A DNA stretch of 64,000 bases from Streptomyces sp. CB02009 (GTDB lineage: Bacteria; Actinomycetota; Actinomycetes; Streptomycetales; Streptomycetaceae). The stretch lies in assembly GCF_001905825.1 (NCBI RefSeq), contig NZ_LIVV01000009.1, positions 310,001-374,000 of the forward strand. Direction: 5' to 3'. A model generated the notes under the pieces. The model was not told where the DNA came from, searched no databases, and saw only the letters and a list, made by a program, of their open reading frames with translations. Position 1 is the first letter of the stretch; every line of letters begins with the position of its first letter. The position numbers and the translations under genes were made by a program. This document shows, piece by piece, positions 7,156-16,954 of this stretch.

Positions 7156-8817
7156 CTAGCCGCCGGCCAGGCCGTCCTGCCGGACGACCGGCAGCGCGCC
7201 CCGCAGCTCCCTCTTGAGGAGCTTCCCGGTCGGGTTCCGGGGCAGCTCCTCCTCCCGTACGAGGACATGGGCGGGCACCTTGAAGGCGGCGAGGCGCGCG
7301 CCCACGTGCGTGCGCAGTTCGTCGACGCCCACGGCGGCGCCGGGCCGCAGCCGGACGACGGCCGCGACCTCCTCGCCCAGCAGCGGGTGCGGTACGCCGA
7401 GGACGGCGGCGTCGACGACGTCCGGGTGCTGCTGCAGCACGTCCTCGACCTCGACGCAGTACACGTTCTCGCCGCCCCGGACGACCATGTCGGTGAGCCG
7501 GTCGACGACCGTCACCCGGCCGTCCGCGTCCACGCGCGCGAGGTCCCCGGTCCTGAACCAGCCGTCCTCGGAGAACGCCGCGCGGGTCGCCTCCTCGTTG
7601 CCCCAGTAGCCGCGGACGAGCGACTGCCCGCGCAGCCACAGCTCGCCGACGCCCCCGGCGTCGGGCCCGTCGATCCGCACCTCGGTGACGGGCGTCGGCC
7701 GGCCGACGCTGCCGGGGTGGGCGCGGTACTCCGCACCGACGTTGGACAGGACACCGCCGCTGGTCTCGGTGAGCCCGTAGCCGTTGCGGGGCTCCAGCCG
7801 CTCCCCGTACCCGGCGGTGATGCCGTCGACGATGCCGGGCGGGGCGGCGGCCCCGCCCGTGCTGAGGAGGACGAGGCTGTCGAGCGGGTCGCCGGTGGCG
7901 CGGGCGAGGTCGAGCAGCTGCAGGGCGGTGGTGGGGACGCCCGCGTAGTGGGTGACGCGGTGCTCCCGGATCAGTTCGAGGGCCCGGCCGGCGTCCCACT
8001 TCCGCATCATGACCAGGGTGCCGCCGGCCGCCATCACCCCGTAGAACGAGGTGAACGCGGCCACGTGGAAGAAGGGGAACGTGGTCAGCGACACGGGTAC
8101 GGGCCCCGCCCCGGGGATGTCCCCGCGCGCGAGGGCCGCGGCGGCGGCGAAGTACCGCGGGTTCATGGCGGCCCCGGCCTGCGCGAGGTGGGTGGCGACG
8201 GCTCCCTTGGGGCGCCCGGTGGTGCCGGAGGTGTAGATGATGGTCGCGTCGTGCTCGGGCAGGACCTCGACGAGGGGCGGCCCGAGGTACGGGTCGGTGT
8301 CGGGGACGTACGGCACGAAGCCGCTTTCCGGCAGGTCCTCGCCGGTCTCCCCGTGGAAGACGATGCCGGGCACGTGGTTCCGGGCGGCCCACTCCCGTAC
8401 CCGCCCGACCCGCTCCCCGTCGACGAGGAGCACCGCGGGGGCGCAGTCGTCGAGGGCGTACGTGAACTCGTCCTCGGTCCACCAGGCGTTGAGCGGTACG
8501 GCGACGAGCCCGGCGAGCTGGGCGGCCCAGAAGGCGACCTGCCACTCGGGGTGGTTCCGCATGGCGATCACGGCCCGGTCCCCCGGCGTCAGCCCGTACT
8601 CGCCGACGAGCCGCCGGGCCAGTCCGCAGGCGGCGTCGAAGAACTCGCGGTAGGTCGTCCGGCCGTCCTCGGACACCAGGAACACCCGGTCGTCGTAGCC
8701 CCAGACGACCTCGACGAACTCCCTGAGCGTGCGGGGCCCGGAGGCGTACACCCCGTCCTCGACGGCGAAGGGAGCCCCGTCCGCAGTGAGCCGCTCGTCT
8801 CCACCTGGCATCGCCAC
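7156..8817 (-). CDS. Class I adenylate-forming acyl-CoA ligase (FadD-like)
   Basis: 553 residues of the ANL superfamily. The P-loop YTSGTTGRPKGA is at about residue 192, the core motif NGYGLTETSGG follows, GWFRTGDLARVD marks the hinge region, and PRNPTGKLLKREL carries the catalytic C-terminal lysine. It would activate a carboxylic acid to its adenylate and then the CoA thioester in the cytosol; chain length or aromatic specificity cannot be read. Translation may begin at GTG 8817 or ATG 8811. It lacks the TCTGACG operators found at the other ligase (56868), so it is probably regulated separately. Confidence 0.88.
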   Translation of the reverse strand: MAMPGGDERLTADGAPFAVEDGVYASGPRTLREFVEVVWGYDDRVFLVSEDGRTTYREFFDAACGLARRLVGEYGLTPGDRAVIAMRNHPEWQVAFWAAQLAGLVAVPLNAWWTEDEFTYALDDCAPAVLLVDGERVGRVREWAARNHVPGIVFHGETGEDLPESGFVPYVPDTDPYLGPPLVEVLPEHDATIIYTSGTTGRPKGAVATHLAQAGAAMNPRYFAAAAALARGDIPGAGPVPVSLTTFPFFHVAAFTSFYGVMAAGGTLVMMRKWDAGRALELIREHRVTHYAGVPTTALQLLDLARATGDPLDSLVLLSTGGAAAPPGIVDGITAGYGERLEPRNGYGLTETSGGVLSNVGAEYRAHPGSVGRPTPVTEVRIDGPDAGGVGELWLRGQSLVRGYWGNEEATRAAFSEDGWFRTGDLARVDADGRVTVVDRLTDMVVRGGENVYCVEVEDVLQQHPDVVDAAVLGVPHPLLGEEVAAVVRLRPGAAVGVDELRTHVGARLAAFKVPAHVLVREEELPRNPTGKLLKRELRGALPVVRQDGLAGG

Positions 8818-8972
8818 CGCACAACCCCCTGAGCATCCGCTCGTCGTCCCAGCGCGGCGACGCTATGCGCACCCCCGAACCGGGTCAACCCGACGGCACG
8901 CGACGGAGGGCGCACGGGCCGAGGGCGCGCGGGCCGAGGGCGGGCGCCGTGGCGCTCGGCGGGCGGCCGCTA

Positions 8973-9053
8973 TGGCGCCAACCCGGCAACACTCTGGCGC
9001 AGCATGGCGCACCGTGGCGCCAGATGACTTGCAATGGCGCCATGATGGTGCCA
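8973..9053. promoter_or_regulatory. TGGCGCCA operator array upstream of the RHH gene
   Basis: Perfect TGGCGCCA palindromes lie at 8973-8980, 9015-9022 and 9035-9042. One-mismatch or half copies are at 8995 (TGGCGCAG), 9005 (TGGCGCAC) and 9046 (TGGTGCCA). Start-to-start distances of 22, 10, 10, 20 and 11 bp keep the sites on one face of the helix. The array ends 10 bp before the start codon of the RHH gene, suggesting autoregulation. Confidence 0.75.
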
Positions 9054-9063
9054 CTATTGCGTC

Positions 9064-9603
9064 ATGGACCTCACCCCGTACGTGGACAATCTCCGCCATG
9101 AGCTCGGCGTGGCCGCCCAGGCGGGCGGCGACGAAGCCCGCGCCCTGGCGGACCGGCTCACCGGACAGCTCGAGTCGGCCGCCCGGCTGACCCTGCTCAA
9201 CGCCCTGTCGGACGCGATGGACGAAGTCACCCGCGACCTCGCGCCCGGCTCGGTCGATCTGCGGCTGCGCGGACTGAACCCCGAGTTCGTGGTCACCGCA
9301 CCGCCGACCGCCGACCACTTCGAGGAGGCCGAGGCCGCACTGGCGGCCCCGCCGCCCCCGGTCGCGACCCCCGTGGAGGGCGAGGACGGCGCCACCTCCC
9401 GCATCAACTTCCGGCCGCCGGCCCAGCTCAAGATCCGTGTCGAGGAGGCCGCGAGCCGCGAGGGACTCTCGGTCAACGCCTGGCTCGTCCGGGCCGTGGC
9501 CGCCGCCCTCGAACCGGGCGGCACGGCGGGCCGCACCACCCGCAAGGGCACGACGGGCGCCGGCCCCTCCGTCGGCCAGGGCTTCACCGGCTGGGTCCGC
9601 TAG
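9064..9603 (+). CDS. Ribbon-helix-helix DNA-binding protein (HicB/Arc-like C-terminus)
   Basis: 179 residues. The last third contains an Arc/CopG-type ribbon-helix-helix: a strand (SRINFRPP), helix A (LKIRVEEAASREG) and helix B after LSVNAWLVRAV. The first 95 residues are helical and acidic and I cannot place them in a named family; they may serve oligomerisation or signalling. RHH dimers bind short palindromes in tandem, which fits the phased TGGCGCCA copies in its own promoter and ahead of the MMPL and ABC genes. No HicA-like toxin is next to it, so a toxin-antitoxin role is unlikely here. It probably heads an operon with the DUF4097 gene 176 bp downstream. Confidence 0.75.
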   Translation: MDLTPYVDNLRHELGVAAQAGGDEARALADRLTGQLESAARLTLLNALSDAMDEVTRDLAPGSVDLRLRGLNPEFVVTAPPTADHFEEAEAALAAPPPPVATPVEGEDGATSRINFRPPAQLKIRVEEAASREGLSVNAWLVRAVAAALEPGGTAGRTTRKGTTGAGPSVGQGFTGWVR

Positions 9604-9779
9604 CCGCCCGCGAGCCACCGCCGGCCACCCGCCCGCAGGACCGGGCCCGCGCACACCACCAGGCCGCGCACCTCACCGGCCCCGCGCAGCCCACCGGGCC
9701 GGCGCACCCACCTCACTGCCGCACCGAGGCACGTCACCCCAGCACTCACCTCTCTCCTCACTCAAAGGACGGCACAGCC

Positions 9780-10616
9780 ATGCCTACGTTCGACACCCCC
9801 GCACCTCTCTCCGCCACCGTCGAGATCGAGATCGGGCGGGCCCGGATCGTCGCGGGAAAGCGCACCGACACCGTCGTCGAGGTGACGCCGAGCGACCCCG
9901 GCGACAAGCTCGACGTCCAGGCCGCCGCCGAGACCAACGTGACCTGCACGGGTGGAAAGCTGCTGGTCAAGGGCCCTAAGAAGCGCTCCCTCTTCGGCAA
10001 GATCGGCGCGGTCGACGTGACCGTCGAACTGCCCGCCGGATCGGATCTGACCTGCAGGACGGGCCTCGGCGAGCTGATCGGCGAGGGCCTGTTCGGGAAC
10101 TGCCGGCTCACCACCGCCGCCGGGGACATCCAGCTGGACGACGCCGCGGCCGTACGGCTGAAGACCTCGCACGGCGACATCCTCGTCGACAGCACGACCG
10201 GTGAGACCGAGATCCACGGCTCCGGCCGGGTGCGGATCGGCCGGATCGACGGCTCGGCGACGATCCGGAACCTCAACGGCGAGACCACGGTCGGCAAGAT
10301 CACCGGCGAGCTGCGGGTGAACTCGTCCAACGGGCCCATCGGCGTGGGCCGTACCGAGTCCTCGGTCACCGCCAAGACCGCCAGCGGCGCGATCCGCCTC
10401 GGCGAGGTCGTCCGCGGCCGGATCACGCTCGACTCCGCGGCCGGTGGCCTCGAGGTCGGCATCGCCGAGGGCACCGCGGCCTGGCTCGACGTACGGTCCA
10501 CGGCCGGCCGCGTACGCAACGAACTGGGCGCGGCCGAGGGCCCGGGCCAGTCCGAGGAGACCGTCGAGGTCCGCGGCCGTACGAGCGTCGGCGACATCGT
10601 CATCCGCCGCGCGTAG
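9780..10616 (+). CDS. DUF4097-family beta-strand repeat protein
   Basis: 278 residues, largely short repeating beta strands (for example LRVNSSNGPIGVGR, TASGAIRLGEV), the right-handed beta-solenoid pattern of DUF4097/putative adhesin proteins. No signal peptide or transmembrane helix is visible, so it is likely cytosolic. In actinomycetes such proteins commonly accompany RHH or PadR regulators and exporters, as here; the biochemical role is not established. The ATG at 9780 is preceded by AAAGGA. It follows the RHH gene in the same direction. Confidence 0.7.
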   Translation: MPTFDTPAPLSATVEIEIGRARIVAGKRTDTVVEVTPSDPGDKLDVQAAAETNVTCTGGKLLVKGPKKRSLFGKIGAVDVTVELPAGSDLTCRTGLGELIGEGLFGNCRLTTAAGDIQLDDAAAVRLKTSHGDILVDSTTGETEIHGSGRVRIGRIDGSATIRNLNGETTVGKITGELRVNSSNGPIGVGRTESSVTAKTASGAIRLGEVVRGRITLDSAAGGLEVGIAEGTAAWLDVRSTAGRVRNELGAAEGPGQSEETVEVRGRTSVGDIVIRRA

Positions 10617-10654
10617 CCGCCCGACACAACGAACCGAGGGGGGAGGGAAGCCCG

Positions 10655-11425
10655 ATGGAACGCGGACCACGGACCAGCACCACCGGAGCTCCCGACACCA
10701 CCGGAGCTCTTGGCACCACCGGCGCTCTTGGCACCACCGGCGCTCCCGGGGCCACCGGCCGTGTTGGTGCCGCCGGCACCACAGGCACGACAGGCACCAC
10801 AGGCTCCACAGGCACGACAGGCGCCACGGGCCCCACAGACGCCACCAGCACTCATGGCACCGCCGACGCTCCTGGAACCGCCGGAGCTCCTGGCCCTCCC
10901 GGGGCCACCGGCGCTCCCGGCGCTCCCGGCGCCTTGGTCTCCTTCGTTCGCTTCGTGATATTCGGCGGCGGAGTCGGCCTCGCGTCCAGCGCGGCCGTCG
11001 CTCTGCTCGCCGCCCTCCTACCGTTCGCGCTGGCCAACGCGCTGGTCACCGTCGTCTCGACGATCCTCGCGACCGAGCTGCACGCCCGCTTCACCTTCGC
11101 GTCGGGGCTCCGGCCCTCCACCCGACGCGGCCTGCTGCGCTGCGGCCTCCGCCACCACCTGCAGTCCGCAGGAACGGCCGCCGCCGCCTTCTCCGTGACC
11201 ACCCTCGCGATGCTGCTCCTGCACGCGATCGAGAGCGCCCCGGGTCTCGCCGTCGAGCAGACCGTCTACCTCTCCGCCTCAGGCCTCGCCGGCATCGGGC
11301 GCTTCCTCGCGCTGCGCCTGTACGTCTTCGCCACGGCCCGCAAGCAGCCCGTGCCGGTCGTCCTCGACCTCCACGATCTCCACCGGTCCCCGACGCGCCG
11401 CGAGTCGCTCACCACCGCGTCCTGA
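10655..11425 (+). CDS. GtrA-like membrane protein with a collagen-like Gly-X-Y head
   Basis: 256 residues in two unlike halves. Residues about 8-95 are almost uninterrupted Gly-X-Y triplets rich in Thr, Ala and Pro (GTTGALGTTG, GAPGPPGATG). The second half has four hydrophobic segments (FVRFVIFGGGVGLASSAAVA; LPFALANALVTVVSTILA; TAAAAFSVTTLAMLLL; a C-terminal segment), resembling GtrA/DPMS flippase-like proteins, with the ATELHARFTF segment after the second. The gene has a strong ribosome binding site (GGGGGAGGGAAG) and sits 38 bp after DUF4097. Collagen-like bacterial segments can trimerise; whether this one does, and on which side of the membrane, is unknown. The triplet DNA is repetitive, so length may vary between strains. 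Confidence 0.7.
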   Translation: MERGPRTSTTGAPDTTGALGTTGALGTTGAPGATGRVGAAGTTGTTGTTGSTGTTGATGPTDATSTHGTADAPGTAGAPGPPGATGAPGAPGALVSFVRFVIFGGGVGLASSAAVALLAALLPFALANALVTVVSTILATELHARFTFASGLRPSTRRGLLRCGLRHHLQSAGTAAAAFSVTTLAMLLLHAIESAPGLAVEQTVYLSASGLAGIGRFLALRLYVFATARKQPVPVVLDLHDLHRSPTRRESLTTAS

Positions 11426-11732
11426 CCGACCCGACCGGGAACGGCGGCACCACCAGGCCGCAACGCGGGCTCACGCGCACCGCACTTCTCGCGCCCATAG
11501 GCGCACCCGCTGCCCACCCCACCCCTCACCGCCCGCACGGGCCCCTGTAGGCCCGGGACGGCCATGGCGCCATGGCGCCATGCCGTAGAGCAGTCGGGCA
11601 GTCGAGCCGTCGAGCCGTGCCGCCTACCGCCCCCACCCCCGCGCACCACGCACCACGCACCACCCACCGAGCGCCGCGCACCGCGCACACGTCATCCCGC
11701 CCGACCCTCAACCACCCAACGGGAGCCCCACC
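11426..11732. other. Intergenic region before the MMPL gene
   Basis: About 307 bp with no credible gene. It contains the doubled TGGCGCCA site at 11565-11580, a short direct repeat GTCGAGCCGT near 11605-11620, and CA-rich simple sequence (ACCACGC repeats) around 11645-11675. Confidence 0.6.
11565..11580. promoter_or_regulatory. Abutting pair of TGGCGCCA sites before MMPL
   Basis: Two perfect TGGCGCCA palindromes are directly adjacent (11565-11572, 11573-11580), about 150 bp upstream of the MMPL start. Direct abutment differs from the 10-11 bp phasing at the other two arrays. Inferred target of the RHH protein encoded at 9064. Confidence 0.65.
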
Positions 11733-14057
11733 GTGGCTACGTTCCTCTCCAAACTGGGCCGCCTCGCCTTCCGCCGCAAGGGGGTGACGCTGCTGCTCTG
11801 GCTACTGGTCTTCGTCGGCATGGGCGTCGCCGCCTCGTCCGCGCCGGCGCCGCCCGCCGACACGTTCTCGATGCCGGGCACCGAGTCGCAGGAGGCCTTC
11901 GACCTGCTGACCGAGAAGTTCCCCGACGCGAGCGTCGACGGCGCCACCGCCCGGGTCGTCGTCCGCGCCCCTGCGGGCACGAAGATCACGACGCCCTCGA
12001 CGCGTACCGAGGTCGAGCGCCTCGTCACCGAGCTGGGAGTCTCGTCGCCGCAGGTGGCGGGCGTCGCCGACCCGTACGAGTCCCCCGCCGTCAGCATCAG
12101 CGAGGACGGGACGACCGCCTACACGGTGGTGACGTACAAGGTCCCCGCGGCGGAGGTCGACGACGAGGCGCACGACGCCCTCGACGCCGCCACCGAGCAG
12201 GCCCGCGAGGCGGGGCTCACCGTCGAGGCCGGCGGTGACGCCGTGAAGATCGAGCAGGCCATGGGCGGCACGGGCGAGCAGATCGGCATCCTGGTCTCCG
12301 CGTTCGTCCTGGTCCTGACCTTCGGCTCGATGATCGCGGCCGGAATGCCGCTGATCACCGCGCTGATCGGGGTCGGCATCGGCATCTCGGGCATCACGGC
12401 GCTCGGCTCCACGTTCGGCCTCTCCGGCACGACGTCGACCCTCGCGATGATGATCGGTCTCGCGGTCGGCATCGACTACGCGCTGTTCATCGTGTCCCGG
12501 TTCCGCGCGGAGCGGGCGGAGGGACGTACCCCCGAGGAGGCCGCGGGGCGGGCCGTCGGCACCGCCGGCTCGGCCGTCGTCTTCGCCGGTCTCACGGTCA
12601 TCGTCGCCCTGGCCGGGCTCGCGGTCGCGAACATCCCGATGCTCACCAAGATGGGCCTCGCCGCAGCCGGCACCGTCGCCGTCGCCGTCCTCGTCGCGAT
12701 CACGCTGGTCCCCGCCCTCCTCGGCCTCGCGCCGGTGAAGGTGATGGCGCGCAGGGGACGCCTGCGGTACGCCGTGAAGCCGCTGTCGGACCGTCAGCGG
12801 CGCAGGGCCGCCCGGCACGAGGCGAAACTCGCTCGGAGGACGCGGCCCAACCTGGGCACCCGCTGGGCGCGTTACGTCCTGCGGCATCCCGTGGTCGTCC
12901 TCCTGGTCGGCGTGATCGGCCTCGGCACCGTCGCCGTACCGGCCGCGAGCCTGGAGCTCGGCCTGCCGGGCGAGGGCCAGATGTCGACGCAGACGACCCA
13001 GCGCAAGGCGTACGACCTGCTCTCTGAGTCCTTCGGGCCCGGCTTCAACGGCCCGCTGACGATCACGGTGCAGACCGTGTCCGCGACTGGGACCGCGGAC
13101 GGTACCGGCGCGGCCGGCAGCACCGGGACCGCGTCCGCCGGAACCCCGGCGGACGCCAGGAGGACGGGCGACGAGATCGGCAAGGCCCTCGCGAGGACGC
13201 CCGGCGTGGCCTCGGTCTCCCCCGCCACCGCCAACAAGGCGGGCGACACCGCCATCCTCACCGTCGTCCCCACCACAGGTCCGACCGAGAAGAGGACCGA
13301 AGAACTGGTCCACGCACTCCGCGACACCGCCGACGACCTGGAGCGGAGCACCGCGTCGCGGATCCTCGTCACCGGCCAGACGGCCATGTTCATCGACTTC
13401 TCGCAGACCCTCGACGACGCGCTCCTGCCCTATCTGGCCCTGGTCGTGGGTCTCGCGTTCCTCCTCCTGATGGTGGTCTTCCGCTCCGTCCTGGTCCCGC
13501 TGAAGGCGGCCCTCGGCTTCCTGCTCTCGGTGGCCGCGGCGCTCGGCGCGGTCGTGGCGGTGTTCCAGTGGGGCTGGCTGGCGGACGTCTTCGGCATCGA
13601 CGCACCGGGCCCGATCATGAGCACGATGCCGATCTTCATGATCGGTGTGGTCTTCGGCCTCGCGATGGACTACGAGGTCTTCCTGGTCAGCCGGATGCGC
13701 GAGTCGTACGCCCACGGTGCCCGCCCGGGCGAGGCGGTCGTCGACGGCTTCCGCTACGGCGGCCGGGTGGTCGGCGCGGCCGCGGTGATCATGATGAGCG
13801 TCTTCTCCGGCTTCATCGTGGAGGACAACGACTTCGTGAAGATGATCGGCTTCGCCCTCGCGATCGCGGTCCTCTTCGACGCCTTCGTGGTCCGGATGGC
13901 GATCGTGCCGGCGCTCTTCGCGCTGCTCGGCAGGTCTGCCTGGTGGCTGCCGAAGTGGCTGGACCGGATCCTGCCGCGGGTGGACGTGGAGGGCGAGAGG
14001 CTCGCCGGGACGCAGTCGGCGGCACGCTCCCCGCGGGAGAGCACTCTGGTCGGCTGA
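11733..14057 (+). CDS. MMPL/RND-type membrane transporter
   Basis: 774 residues with the duplicated RND architecture: an N-terminal helix, an external domain, then a block of five to six helices, repeated. Intramembrane signatures GLAVGIDYALFIVSRFR (first half) and GLAMDYEVFLVSRMRE (second half) carry the conserved Asp-Tyr pair used for proton coupling. Actinobacterial MMPL proteins export lipids, siderophores or antibiotics using the proton gradient; the cargo here is unknown. Start GTG at 11733 with GGGAG upstream. The TGGCGCCA pair upstream and the strong hairpin downstream (14070) delimit a single-gene unit that probably shares regulation with the ABC exporter. Confidence 0.9.
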   Translation: MATFLSKLGRLAFRRKGVTLLLWLLVFVGMGVAASSAPAPPADTFSMPGTESQEAFDLLTEKFPDASVDGATARVVVRAPAGTKITTPSTRTEVERLVTELGVSSPQVAGVADPYESPAVSISEDGTTAYTVVTYKVPAAEVDDEAHDALDAATEQAREAGLTVEAGGDAVKIEQAMGGTGEQIGILVSAFVLVLTFGSMIAAGMPLITALIGVGIGISGITALGSTFGLSGTTSTLAMMIGLAVGIDYALFIVSRFRAERAEGRTPEEAAGRAVGTAGSAVVFAGLTVIVALAGLAVANIPMLTKMGLAAAGTVAVAVLVAITLVPALLGLAPVKVMARRGRLRYAVKPLSDRQRRRAARHEAKLARRTRPNLGTRWARYVLRHPVVVLLVGVIGLGTVAVPAASLELGLPGEGQMSTQTTQRKAYDLLSESFGPGFNGPLTITVQTVSATGTADGTGAAGSTGTASAGTPADARRTGDEIGKALARTPGVASVSPATANKAGDTAILTVVPTTGPTEKRTEELVHALRDTADDLERSTASRILVTGQTAMFIDFSQTLDDALLPYLALVVGLAFLLLMVVFRSVLVPLKAALGFLLSVAAALGAVVAVFQWGWLADVFGIDAPGPIMSTMPIFMIGVVFGLAMDYEVFLVSRMRESYAHGARPGEAVVDGFRYGGRVVGAAAVIMMSVFSGFIVEDNDFVKMIGFALAIAVLFDAFVVRMAIVPALFALLGRSAWWLPKWLDRILPRVDVEGERLAGTQSAARSPRESTLVG

Positions 14058-14069
14058 GTACCGGTTACA

Positions 14070-14118
14070 GCGCCCCATGGCGCCACCCTTGTCCAGGGCG
14101 GCGCCATGGGGCGCCTTT
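14070..14118 (+). terminator. Intrinsic terminator of the MMPL gene with embedded TGGCGCCA
   Basis: Arms of about 20 nt (14070-14089 and 14095-14114) form a nearly perfect hairpin with a 5-nt loop, followed by CTTTCTTT. It lies 12 bp after the stop codon. The stem contains TGGCGCCA at 14078-14085, so the RHH operator motif is part of the terminator. Confidence 0.75.
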
Positions 14119-14175
14119 CTTTCCCCATGGAAAGAGCACCGTCAAAACCGCAGGTCAGAAGAGCTCGACACCACG

Positions 14176-14272
14176 TGGCGACACAAAGATGCACGCATGG
14201 CGCCACAATGACTCGACATGGCGCCACCCATGTGCCACGATGATGGCGCAAGCACGGCACGGAGTGGCGCCA
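14176..14272. promoter_or_regulatory. TGGCGCCA operator array before the ABC exporter
   Basis: Perfect copies lie at 14198-14205, 14219-14226 and 14265-14272, with imperfect copies at 14176 (TGGCGACA) and 14244 (TGGCGCAA). Most spacings are close to two helical turns (22, 21, then 25 and 21 bp). The array lies about 105 bp before the ATPase start and is inferred to bind the same RHH regulator. Confidence 0.72.
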
Positions 14273-14376
14273 AACAAACGCCACTCCACCGCGAGCACCA
14301 CCGAGAACCACCCCAGCGCAACCAGCCCAACACCTCACCAGCCCCACCGCTGACTTCGGAGAAAGGCCCGCAGACC

Positions 14377-15428
<1,052 letters not shown>

Positions 15429-15432
<4 letters not shown>

Positions 15433-16253
15433 GCACCGCGACCCTCGCCCCGGCCCCGCAGTCCACGCCCACCCGCTCGTACGCCCTGCGCGACTCCCTG
15501 ACGATGCTGCGCCGCAACATCAAGCACATGCAGCGCTACCCGTCGATGACGATCTCGATCCTCGTCATGCCGCTCCTGATGCTGCTGCTCTTCGTGTACG
15601 TCTTCGGCGGCGCGCTCGGCGCCGGCATCGGGGCGGGCGGCGACCGCGGCGACTACATCAACTACCTGGTGCCCGGCATCATCCTGATGGCCGCGACCTC
15701 GGGGGCCGTCGCGACGGCCGTGTCGGTCTGCACCGACATGACGGAGGGCATCGTCAACCGCTTCCGTACGATGTCGATCTCCCGCGGCTCCATCCTGACG
15801 GGCCACGTCATGGGCAGCGTCCTCCAGGTCGCGGCGGTCCTGGTCCTGGTCACCGGCGTCTCCCTCGCGATCGGCTTCCGGCCGAACGCCTCGGTCGTCG
15901 AGTGGGCGGCCGCCGCGGGCCTGCTCCTCTTCCTCGCCTTCGGCATGGCCTGGTTGTCCGCCGCGATGGGCATGGGCGCGAAGACCGTCGAGTCCGCGAG
16001 CAACGCCCCGCTGCCGCTGACCTTCCTGCCCTTCCTCGGCAGCGCGGTCGTCCCCCCGGAGTCCATGCCGACGGCGCTGCGCTGGTTCGCCGAGTACCAG
16101 CCCTTCACCCCGATCAACGAGACCCTCCGCGGCCTCCTGCTCGGCACGGACATCGGCAACGCCGGCTGGATCGCCCTGGCCTGGTGCACGGCCCTGTCGG
16201 CCCTCGGCTACTTCTGGTCCCGCGCGGTCTTCAACCGCGAGGTGACCCGCTGA
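15429..16253 (+). CDS. ABC-2 type transporter permease (DrrB-like)
   Basis: 274 residues from the ATG at 15429, overlapping the ATPase stop by 4 bp. Six hydrophobic segments follow a cytosolic head with IKHMQRYPSMTISI, and the ABC-2 segment LPFLGSAVVPPESMPTALRWFAEYQPFTPI near the C-terminus is typical of DrrB proteins. It forms the membrane channel for the ATPase. A perfect hairpin at 16278 terminates the pair. The TGGCGCCA array should control both genes. Confidence 0.92.
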
Positions 16254-16277
16254 CCCACCGAACGACCCCGCACCGAC

Positions 16278-16315
16278 GGAGGGCGGCCCCGGGACAGATC
16301 CCGGGGCCGCCCTCC
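16278..16315 (+). terminator. Terminator after the ABC exporter
   Basis: A perfect 16-bp stem (GGAGGGCGGCCCCGGG at 16278-16293 with its complement at 16300-16315) and a 6-nt loop, 25 bp after the permease stop. No U-tract follows, which is common in Streptomyces. Confidence 0.8.
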
Positions 16316-16372
16316 ACAACACCCCATCACCGCAGCACACCCCCACACCCGTCCGCTACGCTGTCTCCGTCC

Positions 16373-16445
16373 GCCTTCGTAGCTCAGGGGATAGAGCACC
16401 GCTCTCCTAAAGCGGGTGTCGCAGGTTCGAATCCTGCCGGGGGCA
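16373..16445 (+). tRNA. tRNA-Arg(CCT)
   Basis: A complete cloverleaf is visible. The acceptor GCCTTCG pairs with CGGGGGC (including two G-U pairs), the D arm is GCTC/GAGC, the anticodon arm CCGCT/AGCGG encloses loop CTCCTAA with anticodon CCT (reads AGG, Arg), and the T arm GCAGG/CCTGC has loop TTCGAAT. The discriminator base is A and CCA is not encoded. The 3' end faces an integrase relic on the opposite strand, so this gene probably served as an integration site. Confidence 0.95.
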
Positions 16446-16452
16446 CAAGGGA

Positions 16453-16486
16453 AAAGGGCACCTAGCAACGTTGCTAGGTGCCCTTT
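16453..16486. terminator. Perfect 34-bp palindrome after tRNA-Arg
   Basis: AAAGGGCACCTAGCAAC followed directly by its exact complement. The run of A before it and T after it make it a plausible bidirectional terminator, serving the tRNA on one strand and the integrase relic on the other. A role in integrase binding is also possible. Confidence 0.7.
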
Positions 16487-16516
16487 GACATCTACGCCTA
16501 ACATCAACGACAGCGA

Positions 16517-16877
16517 TCAGGGACGACCGGACCGCCTCTTGAGCAGCCGGTCCATGTGACTGATGGCCTCACGCTGCGTGTCCTGGACGACGTGCGTGTA
16601 CACGTCCATGGTGATGCTGATCTGGCTGTGCCCGAGGATCTCCACCTCGACGCGTGGCGCCACGTCGGCAGCGGTGAGCAGGGTCGCGCACCCGTGCCGG
16701 GCGTCATGCAGCCGGATCACGCGGAGCCCGGCGGAGGCGGCGACGCAAAAAGGAGCGGTACACGTTCCGCGGCTCGACAGGGCTGCCCGTACGCGTCGTG
16801 AAGACGTAGTCACTCCCGACGGCAGGCTGGTGCGCGCTCCACGGTGTGCTCAACGGCAGACGGGATGGGAGTCGGGG
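16517..16877 (-). pseudogene. Frameshifted C-terminal relic of a tyrosine integrase
   Basis: Read on the minus strand, one frame gives AVGSDYVFTTRTGSPVEPRN then VYRSF, a typical integrase segment. A +1 shift at a T5 run (about 16746-16750) moves the homology to the next frame, SAGLRVIRLHDARHG and then LGHSQISITMDVYTHV, which carry the catalytic H-x-x-R, the second His and the nucleophile Tyr. The N-terminal two-thirds, including the first catalytic Arg, is missing, and upstream an in-frame stop occurs near 16877. The orientation toward the tRNA is that of actinomycete integrative elements (pSAM2/SLP1 type). The single extra T could be a sequencing error, but the 5' truncation is real. Confidence 0.85.
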
Positions 16878-16954
16878 TCAGTGGTGGGCCTAGCTAGGAC
16901 CTGTCCGGCCGATCAAGGTCGCGTCCATTGGGCAGAGTGCCCTCGGAGGACGCC

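Noticed and set aside
9064..9603. HicAB-type toxin-antitoxin system
   Set aside because: Only the RHH half is present; neighbours are DUF4097 and an acyl-CoA ligase, with no HicA-like small ORF.
11802..14078. 758-codon minus-strand frame opposite MMPL
   Set aside because: Asp/His/Arg-rich shadow; the plus strand carries clear RND motifs.
16453..16486. The 34-bp palindrome as the attachment-site core
   Set aside because: Attachment cores normally match the tRNA 3' half; this palindrome lies outside the tRNA and behaves like a terminator.
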